The notes below the pieces were generated by a model. It did no database searches, was not told where the DNA came from, and saw only the letters and a program-made list of their open reading frames with translations. A stretch of DNA of 64,000 nucleotides from NCBI RefSeq assembly GCF_002327185.1, contig NZ_CP018624.1, positions 2,614,660 to 2,678,659 on the forward strand. The letters run 5' to 3'. Source of the DNA: Clostridium chauvoei. Lineage in GTDB: Bacteria > Bacillota > Clostridia > Clostridiales > Clostridiaceae. The translations under genes and the position numbers were made by a program. Numbering within the stretch: position 1 is the stretch's first letter; each line of letters begins with the position of its first letter. This document shows, one piece after another, positions 1 to 7,981 of the stretch.

Positions 1-153
1 TTTTTTATCTTCTAAATAATTATCTGCTTCACTAGCTGAAACAGCAAATATCTCTGCATCCATTCCTTTAGCTTCAGCAGCCTTTTTCATTTTTTCCACC
101 ATTAAACTAGTACTCATTCCAGCAGCACATACTAACATTATTATTTTTTTCAT
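1..153 (-). CDS. PTS lactose/cellobiose-family IIB subunit, 3' end outside window
   Basis: The first 51 codons of a phosphotransferase IIB protein are visible, running off the left edge. The N-terminus holds the phospho-cysteine loop ([10 protein letters not shown], Cys at about residue 9) typical of small cytoplasmic cellobiose/lactose-type IIB proteins, which pass phosphate from IIA to the sugar during uptake. The ATG at 153 is preceded by GGTGGAG. It is last of the visible operon after the IIC gene and the TIM-barrel-like gene, with 122 bp between it and the latter. The substrate cannot be told from this part; the IIA gene is not in view. Confidence 0.85.
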   Translation of the reverse strand, partial: MKKIIMLVCAAGMSTSLMVEKMKKAAEAKGMDAEIFAVSASEADNYLEDKK

Positions 154-275
154 TTTCTCCACCCTTCCCTTTACTATTATTAATAATATATCTTAACTTC
201 ATTATATAGGAAGGTAAATTAAAAGTCTTAATAACCTTCCTATTTTTTCAAACAAACTTCCTTTTATTATACTGA

Positions 276-1175
276 TTAACGATTAATTGAACGAGCAATC
301 ATAGATATTGTATGACGAACACCACGAATTGCCTTACTCATAGCAAAGATGTTTTCAAATGGTGCTACTCCGCCATAACCAGCATCACCAATATGTTGAA
401 TATCTACTCCACAAATTTTATTACGAATAGCAATTTGCTTAATAGTATCTTCATCAGAGCTTTCTTGGCTAGTTCCAATTGCACTTAATACAAGAGCTCC
501 TTTACTGTGTGCTAATTTAACTACTGCTTTTAACTCTTCATCATCAAAACCTGGCACTGTTCCAACTGCAGGAACTAAAATAATATCTGCACCAGCTTCA
601 ATGAAACTTTCTACTGCCTTTAGATCAGCAACTGGTTCATTAACACCAGCTCCATGCATTTTACCAGCAATTATTAGTCCTGAGAATTTTTCCTTTGCTA
701 AACTAATTGTTTTTTCGATTTGTGAATTAGTAACTCCAGTACCAGGATTACCAGTGAAACAAACAAAGTCCATGCCTAGTTTTTCAATTTCTTCAATTGT
801 CTCTGGTGTAGCTTGTCTACCTTTACTGATAGTAAAAATATCTTCTGCCATGTCTGCTTCTAAATCTACTGGCTCTAAGTTTACCCCTATTGGACGTCCT
901 ACTAAACGATGTAATTCATCTACAAAAGAACCTTCTTTTACATCTAATCCAAAAATCTCTGGATTTAAAACATCTACACAATTAAGAAGAATTAAATCTG
1001 CCCCAAAAGCTCTAGCAATCTCTGAATTGCTAATATCACCTATAAATGATTCTCTTGGTGCTACATTCTCTGAAAGAATAGTTCTCCCTTCACTTGCTTT
1101 AATACTTTGTTTCAATTCTGCTGCGTTCATCTCTAATATTTCTGAAGCATTTGCGCTAATTAATCTTTTACCCAT
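276..1175 (-). CDS. PTS-associated TIM-barrel-like protein of unknown function (DUF7916-like)
   Basis: A 299-residue soluble protein with no signal peptide. The repeating beta-alpha pattern and Gly-rich turns (GADLILLNCVD, FVCFTGNPGTG, GADIILVPAVG, AIGTSQESSD, HIGDAGYGG near the C-terminus) suggest a TIM barrel of the phosphoenolpyruvate-mutase or aldolase kind. Similar proteins are found beside cellobiose-type PTS genes in Firmicutes, sometimes labelled as haloacid dehalogenase-like, but I know of no demonstrated reaction. It starts at an ATG with AGGAGGAG upstream and sits between the IIC and IIB genes, so a role in processing the imported sugar phosphate is an inference from context only. 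Confidence 0.65.
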   Translation of the reverse strand: MGKRLISANASEILEMNAAELKQSIKASEGRTILSENVAPRESFIGDISNSEIARAFGADLILLNCVDVLNPEIFGLDVKEGSFVDELHRLVGRPIGVNLEPVDLEADMAEDIFTISKGRQATPETIEEIEKLGMDFVCFTGNPGTGVTNSQIEKTISLAKEKFSGLIIAGKMHGAGVNEPVADLKAVESFIEAGADIILVPAVGTVPGFDDEELKAVVKLAHSKGALVLSAIGTSQESSDEDTIKQIAIRNKICGVDIQHIGDAGYGGVAPFENIFAMSKAIRGVRHTISMIARSINR

Positions 1176-1232
1176 AACTACTCCTCCTAAAGTCTCTTTA
1201 AACTAACTATATAAATTTATCTAACTATCTTA

Positions 1233-2525
1233 TTATTTTTCTATTGATTCTAATTCTAAGTTTTGTTTTTCTACTGTCTTATAGAAGAACCAATAAATTG
1301 CCACGTCAACAAGTATGCAGACTAATTGTAAAATTGAACCACTTATATGTCCTCCAGTTGTAAGGAAACCACTAATAATTGGTGGCATTGTCCAAGATAC
1401 GGCTATACCTGTGGTAGTTGCGACTAATCCGGTGGCCATTGCTGCATAGGATATGACGGCATTGGCTATTGGGGCCAAAATAAATGGTATTATTAATGAA
1501 ACGTTCATTACTATTGGTAAACCAAACATTGCTGGTTCATTAATATTGAATATACCTGGTGTAAATGTTAATGGTGCCATAGTTTTAGTAATTTGGCTGG
1601 CTCTATTACGTCTAGCGATGATTGCAATAACAATTACTAAACCGATTGTGGCTCCTCCACCACCCATATATACGAAGTTATCCATAAATTGTTGTGTAAT
1701 AATATGTGGTAATTGTGCTGCACTATCAGCTTGGAATATTAAACGATTTGCATCTGAATTCATTAACCAAATTGGGTTAAGAATACTATTTACCACGTTA
1801 CCACCGTGGATACCTACAAACCAGAATAAGCTGTTTAATAATATTGAAATAACTGTTCCGAAAATATTATTTCCAAGTAACCCTAATGGTCCACCTAGAA
1901 TTTTTAAAAGTAAATCATGAATGTTACCAATGCTCATTCTATCAAGAACTGCGAAAACGATTAACCATAGGGTTATAATAGCTGCACCTGGAATTAATGC
2001 ACTAAAACTTCTCGCAACTGCTGGCGGTACTGATTCTGGTAATTTTATTTGAATATCCTTTTTAATAAATTCTTTAAAAATTAAAGCTGAAATAATACCA
2101 AGAACCATAGCAACGAATAATCCCTTACTTCCCATATATCCAACTGGGATTCCTGCTCCTGCTTCTCCACTTACAAAAGGTGTAACAACAATAAATGAAG
2201 ATAATGATATAATACCTGCTGAAACTCCATCAACTTTATATTGACGAGCTAAACTGTTAGCAACACCAAAACTTGCTATTAAACCCATTAGTCCAAAACT
2301 ACTATCTACGCCTTTCCATAAATAAGAGTCGATTCCTACAGCCGTTAACCAATCAGTCCATGCCTTTATTGGGAAACTTGCTATTACAAGAAATAATGAG
2401 CCAATAATAATTAATGGCATATTTAACGTGATACCATCACGTATTGAAATTAATATTTTGTTTGATCCTAGCTTCGCTGCAATAGGAAACATCTTTTCTT
2501 CAAGAAATACATTTAGCTTTTGCAT
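1233..2525 (-). CDS. PTS transporter subunit IIC, lactose/cellobiose (Lac) family
   Basis: A 430-residue integral membrane protein, the usual length for EIIC of the lactose-N,N'-diacetylchitobiose/cellobiose family. It has about ten hydrophobic segments, an amphipathic N-terminus, and the family's conserved patch FTPGIFNINEPAMFGLPIVMN at about 310-330, which lines the sugar site. It moves a beta-glucoside or oligosaccharide across the membrane while IIB phosphorylates it. AAAGGAGAGG precedes the ATG, and the gene is first in the operon behind a TTGACA/TATTAT promoter. The sugar is not readable from the sequence; cellobiose-like is the family default. Confidence 0.9.
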   Translation of the reverse strand: MQKLNVFLEEKMFPIAAKLGSNKILISIRDGITLNMPLIIIGSLFLVIASFPIKAWTDWLTAVGIDSYLWKGVDSSFGLMGLIASFGVANSLARQYKVDGVSAGIISLSSFIVVTPFVSGEAGAGIPVGYMGSKGLFVAMVLGIISALIFKEFIKKDIQIKLPESVPPAVARSFSALIPGAAIITLWLIVFAVLDRMSIGNIHDLLLKILGGPLGLLGNNIFGTVISILLNSLFWFVGIHGGNVVNSILNPIWLMNSDANRLIFQADSAAQLPHIITQQFMDNFVYMGGGGATIGLVIVIAIIARRNRASQITKTMAPLTFTPGIFNINEPAMFGLPIVMNVSLIIPFILAPIANAVISYAAMATGLVATTTGIAVSWTMPPIISGFLTTGGHISGSILQLVCILVDVAIYWFFYKTVEKQNLELESIEK

Positions 2526-2626
2526 ATTTACCTCTCCTTTATGATTAATTATAAAAAATAATTTATAAACATAATTTAAACCATTTCATAATAGACATTG
2601 ATAACAATTAATTATTTAATATCTAA

Positions 2627-2655
2627 ATAATATCCTATTAATCTCCTTGTGTCAA
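2627..2655 (-). promoter_or_regulatory. Sigma-A-type promoter of the PTS operon
   Basis: On the minus strand TTGACA (2650-2655) and TATTAT (2627-2632) are separated by exactly 17 bp, about 100 bp upstream of the IIC start codon. This is the strongest promoter match in this intergenic region. Confidence 0.75.
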
Positions 2656-2667
2656 CAATTTTTTCCA

Positions 2668-2684
2668 AATTAATACGTATAATT
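2668..2684. promoter_or_regulatory. Palindrome just upstream of the PTS promoter, possible operator
   Basis: A 17-bp near-perfect inverted repeat centred on ATACGTAT with AATT arms lies 13 bp upstream of the -35 box. Its position suits an activator or a repressor of the sugar operon. No regulator gene is in view, so the binding protein is unknown. Confidence 0.35.
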
Positions 2685-2784
2685 GTTTATAAATTATAAT
2701 TAATATATTGTGCTGTTAATTTTAATTTAACTAATAAAAACAGTAAAAATTCCACCTTAAAATTAAACTTAATTTTAAAAACAA

Positions 2785-2834
2785 AATGCTAAAAACTAAT
2801 TTCTGTATTTAATAGAAATTAGCTTTTAGCATTT
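2785..2834 (-). terminator. Rho-independent terminator (minus strand)
   Basis: A long hairpin (arms of about 18 nt, AAATGCTAAAA...CTAATTTCT with a 9-nt loop) is followed on the minus strand by TTTTGTTTTT. It would end transcripts coming from the decayed guanine deaminase side before they reach the PTS promoter. Confidence 0.7.
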
Positions 2835-3194
2835 CAACTCTCTTCATAAACTTTTATCTCTTAACTTTTAAATTTTGTTATTATACTTTTATATTTACTG
2901 ATACTTTTCTAGTCTAAATCAACCTATTTTATTACTTCATCAAAATTATATTCTATTTCAGCATTTTTACCAATCTTAAATTTATTCAACCTATAATCTT
3001 TTTAAATAACTTATCTATAACTATTTCGTTAATTTTCTTATCTACAACAGTTTCTTTAGCTACACCTAAAATTAATAGCCTATTATTTAAATAATATATA
3101 AAAAAATCATGAAGAGCTTTATAACTTATAAAATTTATTATAGTCTTTTTCTACTATTTTAAATTAGTCCTTATTTAATATTAATTAAAACTTC
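2835..3194. other. 360-bp gene-free, very AT-rich stretch
   Basis: No open frame of useful length, RNA gene or repeat was recognised. It lies downstream of the truncated guanine deaminase and may be decayed coding sequence, but I cannot match it to a family. Confidence 0.4.
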
Positions 3195-3872
3195 CTACTT
3201 TTCCGAAGAACACTCCCTATGAAGTTCTTTTATCCATTCTATTTCTAAATGATTTTCTGATAAGTGAGATTGTATCAGTAAATCATATTTTTCTGAAAGT
3301 TCACCGAGTTTTTTCATAAGTTCAGGTGTACAACTCGGAACAAATCTTGGGGTAATTATAGGTTTAACTAAATCACTTTTATCTATATATTCTTTTATAA
3401 TATCCTCAGTATCACTTATAGATTGATTAGTATCCTCTATCAAATATTCTGGTGAATTTCTATCCATATTTACTTTTCCTACATAGGCTCCTAATCCTGA
3501 TTTAATTAATAAATCAAATAATACCCTAGTTCCTTCTTTATGTAAACTACTAAAGAGAACTACACGTGTAGTTCCTTGTTTCCATATCTCTTTAATTACA
3601 TTTATATATATGTTTTTTGCATAATTTACATCCTTAAATTTTGCTTCTTCAGGAAATGCATAATTCTTAAGCCAAGGAATCAATTCTTTGTCTAGACCTA
3701 ATCCTAAATTTGCAAACTGTGGAGCATCAAAATGTAAATCTATAAAACCTGGTATTATTAGCTTATTCTCATAATCTATAATTTCAAATTTTTTATATTC
3801 TTCATCTAAATTCTTTGTAACCTTTTGAACTTTTCCATCCTTAACTAAGATATATCCATTTTCATATACTAT
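3195..3872 (-). pseudogene. guaD: Guanine deaminase, truncated at both ends
   Basis: The open frame reads VYENGYILVKDGKVQ, then IIPGFIDLHFDAPQFANLG, PEEAKF, and ends ...HLSENHLEIEWIKELHREC before a stop. This is recognisably the first half of clostridial guanine deaminase (guanine to xanthine, amidohydrolase fold). The N-terminal residues before the first beta strands are lost (stop codon in frame at about 3873), and everything after about 225 residues is missing, including the downstream metal ligands. The first metal motif HxH reads H-F-D, so the second histidine is replaced by Asp. It is therefore very unlikely to be active. The longest ATG- or TTG-initiated frame is only 162 codons (3195-3683). 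Confidence 0.8.
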
Positions 3873-4260
3873 TTATATTTACTAAATACATCATTTGTGA
3901 GGTGCTTTGTAAATTCATAAAAATAGTACATTTCTAGTTTTTCATCATTCAAATCCTTATGAATCTTCTTTTCCTTGAATTTAAATCCCGCTTTTTCAAC
4001 AACTTTCCAAGCTGGTATGTTTTCTTCTCTAACTGTTGCTATAATTTTAGGTTTATTATAATTATTAAAAAAATATTCAGTATAAGCTTTAACCGCTTCA
4101 AGTGCATACCCTTTATTTCTGTATTGTGATCCTATAAAGTACGTAATTTCTATTTGTTGAAGATCTTCGTAATATGAACAACTAACTGAACCTATTACAA
4201 TGTCTTCATTCTTTCTTCTACTTTCAAATTTCTCTTCTAGACCTATATTATACTTAATAC
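3869..4260 (-). pseudogene. GNAT-family N-acetyltransferase, N-terminus lost
   Basis: A minus-strand open frame of about 130 codons ending at TAG 3869-3871 contains the C-terminal two thirds of a RimJ-type acetyltransferase: IGSVSCSYYED, the acetyl-CoA loop region QYRNKGYALEAVKAY, and IPAWKVVEKAGFKFKE. No start codon or ribosome site is found in frame, and a stop precedes the frame near 4275. The stop codon overlaps the remains of the guanine deaminase by a few bases, which suggests a deletion fused the two decayed genes. Confidence 0.7.
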
Positions 4261-4465
4261 ATAAAAAGCATTAATTATATTATTAAATCTCTTTTTTACT
4301 GTTGTATTTATAATTTTATATATCTAATATTTACTTAAAAATACTAAAATTTTTCTAGTTTAGATATTAATTAATATTATTGATATAATATTAATTGGAA
4401 ATTACACTATCATTTTATAATTTAAATGATATTATTAATTGCAACGGAGGTAACCTATTTTAATT

Positions 4466-5100
4466 ATGATTAAAGAGTATTTAAAAATTTATAAATCGAA
4501 TAGCTATGGTATACTAACAATTAAAAATTTATCTTGTACAATGCTTATGGGCCTACTATTCTATATACAACTTAGTAATAATAATAGAATTAACGATATT
4601 GTACTTATAGCATTTTCAACTATTATAATAATGTTTGCTTGTGATAGTATAAATAATGAATTATTTATTAATGTTAATAATATTAAATTCAAAAAAGAAC
4701 CTTTTTATAAAAAATAATTTCTAGCAATATAGTTTGTATCTTAAATATTACATCGTATATTTTAATATTATTTTTTATAAATATATATCTTTTTGATTAT
4801 GCTCATAATTTAAAACTACTAATAAAATTACTAATCTTGATAATTTTCAGCTCCGCTCTTGGGAACTTACAGCTAGCTACTAATTATAATAAAATAACTT
4901 TAAATATATCTAATAAAACTAAAGATAAGTTGATTCAAACCATTATTCCAATATTAAAAACAACTTTTATTTCTATAGTTTTAGCAATTGTTTTATACTA
5001 TTTATTATATAATTATACTTTTTCTATTTTATTCCCAATATCAGTATTAATTTATATATTATCATTATTAATTAATAAAAATGGTGTTAGTATAAAATAG
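4466..5100 (+). pseudogene. Membrane protein (possibly ABC-2-like permease), frameshifted and truncated by an IS end
   Basis: Two consecutive frames (4466-4717 and an onward frame from about 4714 to 5100) join if one A is added to the A6 run at 4709-4714, giving one protein of about 210 residues with roughly five or six hydrophobic helices. GGAGGT lies 14 nt before the ATG, rather far. The final residues NGVSIK come from an insertion-sequence end that starts at about 5082, so the original C-terminus is lost. Family is not certain; the pattern of helices resembles small ABC permeases for peptides or bacteriocins. The indel could also be a sequencing error in a homopolymer. Confidence 0.55.
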
Positions 5101-5287
5101 TGGATACATTAAGCGCAATTAAGTAATGATATACCCATTACAGGAAATTGCAAATATATATTCTAGAATATAAAGATATGATAGTAGACTTATTGAAGTC
5201 TGAAATGAGCTTAACAGAGCTAAATAACTAATATGGCATTGTAAAATCAATAATTACTGCTTGGATTAAAAATTTAAAATAGAAATT
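5082..5287 (+). mobile_element. IS3-family remnant (left end plus orfA fragment)
   Basis: From TGGTGTTAG at 5082 the sequence matches the end of another remnant at 7799 (minus strand). Inside, 5176-5281 translates to YKDMIVDLLKSEMSLTELNN, a stop, YGIVKSIITAWIKNLK: the helix-turn-helix of an IS3/IS150 OrfA with an in-frame stop. The rest of the element is missing, cut at the IS256-family inverted repeat beginning at 5288. Confidence 0.6.
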
Positions 5288-5367
5288 AATAAAGATAGCT
5301 ACAAAACTCCACTTTTAGTTTCGTGAGAGAATAGATAATTCTGTGTAATTATCATTTTTATTATTTT

Positions 5368-5408
5368 AATATTACTGGAAATTTTCATTTCCAGTAATAT
5401 TTTTTTAT
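5368..5408 (+). terminator. Hairpin terminator inside the left end of the IS256-family element
   Basis: A hairpin with arms ATATTACTGGAAA and TTTCCAGTAATAT is followed on the plus strand by seven T. It lies between the element's end and the transposase stop codon and would stop plus-strand transcripts entering the element from outside. Confidence 0.7.
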
Positions 5409-5501
5409 ATTTAAGAAATACTAATAATGTTTCTTATTACCTTTTTTAGTATTTCAAAAAAATCTAATAGTATGCATATAATTTATAAAAAGTACAAGCT
5501 T

Positions 5502-6740
5502 TTAAGCTAATTCATCTTTTAATTGATCTTCAAATATTATTGATAGCTCCGCTAGCGTAGCACCCCAATTATGTATAGGTTGAGTCCATTTTTCTAGTAT
5601 CTCCATTGTTGCTAAGTAAACACACTTATTTAAAGATTCATCAGTTGGGAATATGACTCTAACTTTAGTGAATTTACGTATTTGACGATTAAAACCTTCT
5701 AAGATATTTGTAGTATAAATCATCTTTCTTATAGTTGGAGAGAAGTCAAAAAATGTTGAAAGGTTACTCCAATTGTTATACCAGGAATCTATTACTATTC
5801 CATATTTATCTCCCCATATCTCCTTTAAATTATCTAGCTGTGCTAACGCAAGTTCCTCTGTTGTAGCCTTATAAACCTCCTTCAAATCTTTCATAAATGC
5901 TTTTTTATCTTTTGAAGCTATGTATTTTATTGAATTTCTTATTTGATGAACAATACATGTTTGAATATTTACTGATGGAAATACTGTTTTTATAGCTTGT
6001 GGAAGACCTTTTAATCCATCCATACAAGCAATTAAAATTTCTTTTACACCTCTATTTTTTAAATCATTGCAAATTCCTAACCAGAATTTAGCACCTTCAG
6101 CTTCATCAACCCATATACCTAAAATATCTTTATATCCTTCCATAGTGTATCCTAAGCATATATAGACAGCCTTGTTAACTATCTTTCCATTACTTCTAAC
6201 TTTAAAGTACATAGCATCTAAATAAACTATTGGATATATTTTATCTAATACTCTATTTTGCCATTCGGCGGCGCTAGCAAGCACTTTATCAGTTATTTTA
6301 GATACCATCGATGGTGATATAGTTATTCCATATAAGTCTTCAATTTCAGCCTGAATATCAGATGTTGACATACCTTTAGCATATAAAGATATAATCTTTT
6401 TATCTAACTCAGTACACACGGTTTCATATTTTTTTATAATTTGTGGCTCAAATTCAGCATTTCTATCACGGGGTACGTCTAGGTCGACGTCACCGAAGGA
6501 ACTTCTTAAATTCTTGCGACTATAACCATTCCTGTAGTTCTTCTTAGTTTGATCAACTGCTTCTACACGTTCATATTTATTTCTTCCTAGATGTTCTTCC
6601 ATTTCACCTTCTAATATATTTTCAAGAACATCTTTAACTAATCTTTGTATTAATCCGTTTTTACCCATTACATCATCGATTGTTTTGCATCTTTTAATTT
6701 CCTCATTGTAATCAAAGTTGGTATCAATTTTTCTTGTCAT
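5502..6740 (-). CDS. IS256-family (mutator-type) transposase
   Basis: A 412-residue DDE transposase of normal length for IS256 relatives. Recognisable parts are the N-terminal GEMEEHLG-KYER segment, the basic SFGDVDLDVPRDRN stretch, the first catalytic Asp in PIVYLDAMYFKVR, the second in ILIACMDGLKGLPQAI, the CxxH pair TCIVHQIRNS, and the Glu in TTNILEGFNRQIRK. No stop or frameshift interrupts it, and AGGAGG lies before the ATG, so it should be functional. Confidence 0.95.
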   Translation of the reverse strand: MTRKIDTNFDYNEEIKRCKTIDDVMGKNGLIQRLVKDVLENILEGEMEEHLGRNKYERVEAVDQTKKNYRNGYSRKNLRSSFGDVDLDVPRDRNAEFEPQIIKKYETVCTELDKKIISLYAKGMSTSDIQAEIEDLYGITISPSMVSKITDKVLASAAEWQNRVLDKIYPIVYLDAMYFKVRSNGKIVNKAVYICLGYTMEGYKDILGIWVDEAEGAKFWLGICNDLKNRGVKEILIACMDGLKGLPQAIKTVFPSVNIQTCIVHQIRNSIKYIASKDKKAFMKDLKEVYKATTEELALAQLDNLKEIWGDKYGIVIDSWYNNWSNLSTFFDFSPTIRKMIYTTNILEGFNRQIRKFTKVRVIFPTDESLNKCVYLATMEILEKWTQPIHNWGATLAELSIIFEDQLKDELA

Positions 6741-6802
6741 AATAATTCCTCCTAATTTATATAGTATATTATTCCAAAACTTCCAACTGTTAATACAAAA
6801 AA

Positions 6803-6840
6803 CAGTAGATAGTTTTGTTTTTACACAAAACTATCTACTG
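6803..6840 (-). terminator. Perfect 15-bp hairpin in front of the transposase gene
   Basis: Arms CAGTAGATAGTTTTG and its complement with an 8-nt loop are followed on the minus strand by TTTTTTG. It lies between the element's right inverted repeat and the transposase start, so it would block read-through from outside promoters into the transposase gene, a known way for IS elements to stay quiet. Confidence 0.65.
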
Positions 6841-6880
6841 TCTCAGTTTCGTAGCTATCTTTATTGTATTTTTTACTTTC

Positions 6881-6920
6881 TATTTAACAACACTACATTT
6901 TCCACATGACTTGTATGTGG
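6881..6920. repeat. 40-bp direct repeat, island left boundary (att-like, duplicate of rlmD 3' end)
   Basis: Forty bases are identical to 14111-14150, the 3' end of rlmD. Read on the minus strand, this copy encodes [13 protein letters not shown] and runs on to RK and a stop at 6873-6875, so it would restore a proper gene end. This is the arrangement left when an element integrates by site-specific recombination into the 3' end of a gene. Confidence 0.8.
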
Positions 6921-6979
6921 GAAAAGCATTTGTATGATTCCTCTTTGGTAATTATACTTTTTAAATTCTTATTTAACTA

Positions 6980-7393
6980 TCAGAACAATCTCATTTTCGG
7001 GATAAGTTCAGGTTCTATTCCAATCTCAGCAATGTATTCTACTAGGTTAATCACAAAGTCTGGCGGCATAATATAATCATCACCTCTATTGGGTATTTCC
7101 AACATAGGCTCTCCATCATTTGATATACATTGTAAGCTCCATCTATATGTATCTAACAATGAAATATAATTATCTATATTTAGATTATCTCTATACTTTT
7201 TAAAATTCTCAATTTTCAACAACTGTTTTAAATGAGCATATTGATTTCTATTCAGTTTAATTCCTTTGGTAGTATATCCACCTAAAAAATTATCGTAAAT
7301 AATTTCTAATTCTCTACATAACATATTAAGTTTAAAACTATAGGTTAGTTTTTTCCAATCTCCAGAATTAAAAATAATTTTTGTATAATACAT
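6980..7393 (-). CDS. Hypothetical protein, island-encoded
   Basis: A 137-residue soluble protein with no membrane segment or motif that I recognise. It is rich in Asn, Tyr, Ile and Leu, with a Trp at 13 and 69 and an acidic C-terminal half (GDDYIMPPDF, IGIEPELIPKMRLF). The ATG is preceded by a strong AGGAGGG, so it is probably translated. It is the first gene inside the left 40-bp repeat, at the far end from rlmD, and a decayed IS3 element separates it from the Mrr-STAND gene. Function unknown; island maintenance or a small defence or regulatory protein are guesses. Confidence 0.6.
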   Translation of the reverse strand: MYYTKIIFNSGDWKKLTYSFKLNMLCRELEIIYDNFLGGYTTKGIKLNRNQYAHLKQLLKIENFKKYRDNLNIDNYISLLDTYRWSLQCISNDGEPMLEIPNRGDDYIMPPDFVINLVEYIAEIGIEPELIPKMRLF

Positions 7394-7439
7394 AGTTTGC
7401 CCTCCTAAACTTTAAGGTAAAGAACCTATTTAGTTTTTC

Positions 7440-7799
7440 ATGTATTTCTAACTCAACTAATCCAGATTTTTCAATTATAATAGCATAACCCATCTTTGAT
7501 AATATAAATATATGTAATATCTCCAACCTATTTTTCATTAGTAGAAGTGGTTGTAAAATCTCTTTTTAAAATGTTTTCTAAACTTTCTACTACTTTTAAT
7601 CACTGCTTTTAGCTCCTAATTTTCTATTTCGGTTGCAGATTTAGTTTTATCAAAAGATTTATAATATGTACTTCTAGCTACACCTAGAATGATACACATA
7701 GTTCTTAATATCATGGTTGTTTTTATTATTATCTATTCTTAACTAAATATAATTTTACTTAGTTCGACTTGCTGTGTCCACTACTTTATACTAACACCA
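7440..7799 (-). mobile_element. IS3-family remnant (left end plus orfB fragment)
   Basis: The end sequence TGGTGTTAGTATAAA, then TAGTGGACAC, at 7774-7799 (minus strand) is the same element end as at 5082. Further in, the minus strand encodes IRTMCIILGVARSTYYKSF, the HTH-21 start of an IS3/IS150 OrfB, followed by KTKSATEIEN, a stop, ELKAVIKSS and more stops. The element is decayed and mostly deleted. Confidence 0.6.
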
Positions 7800-7900
7800 C
7801 TTCTGCATCGTATAATGTTATTACTATCATAAACTAACTTATAAAACTTAGCTCTTACATAAAATTCTTTTTTTAACTCTTCTGCTAATATAAACTCCAT
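7781..7900 (-). pseudogene. N-terminal fragment of an unknown protein, truncated by an IS end
   Basis: ATG at 7900, with GAGGA before it, opens 39 codons starting MEFILAEELKKEFYVRAKFY and ending SGVSIK. The last codons GVSIK and the TAG stop belong to the IS3-family end, the same tail as in the membrane protein ending at 5100. The original gene therefore lost everything after about 33 codons. Its family cannot be named. Confidence 0.5.
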
Positions 7901-7981
7901 TTTTCCTCTTTAAAATTCAATTATATTATATATTATGTAAAAAATAAGTTTATGTTACTCTAATTAGACTATTCAACTCTT

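Larger units (their letters stand above)
5288..6865 (-). mobile_element. IS256-family insertion sequence, apparently intact
   Basis: The element is bounded by 21-bp inverted repeats with one mismatch: AATAAAGATAGCTACAAAACT at 5288-5308 and its complement (G for A) at 6845-6865. It contains a full-length transposase gene on the minus strand, a hairpin terminator on each side of it, and no other gene. I could not find a matching 8-9 bp target duplication at the two outer edges, so one flank may have been rearranged after insertion. It lies between an IS3 remnant and the restored rlmD 3' end. Confidence 0.85.

Noticed and set aside
601-1206. 201-codon plus-strand frame opposite the TIM-barrel-like gene
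   Set aside because: It is fully antisense to a gene with a good ribosome site and family pattern; no independent signal.
2835-3194. Missing C-terminal half of guanine deaminase
   Set aside because: I translated the minus strand but found no stretch recognisable as the rest of the enzyme.
5280-6875. Target duplication of the IS256-family element
   Set aside because: The 8-9 bp on the two outer sides do not match, so none is claimed.
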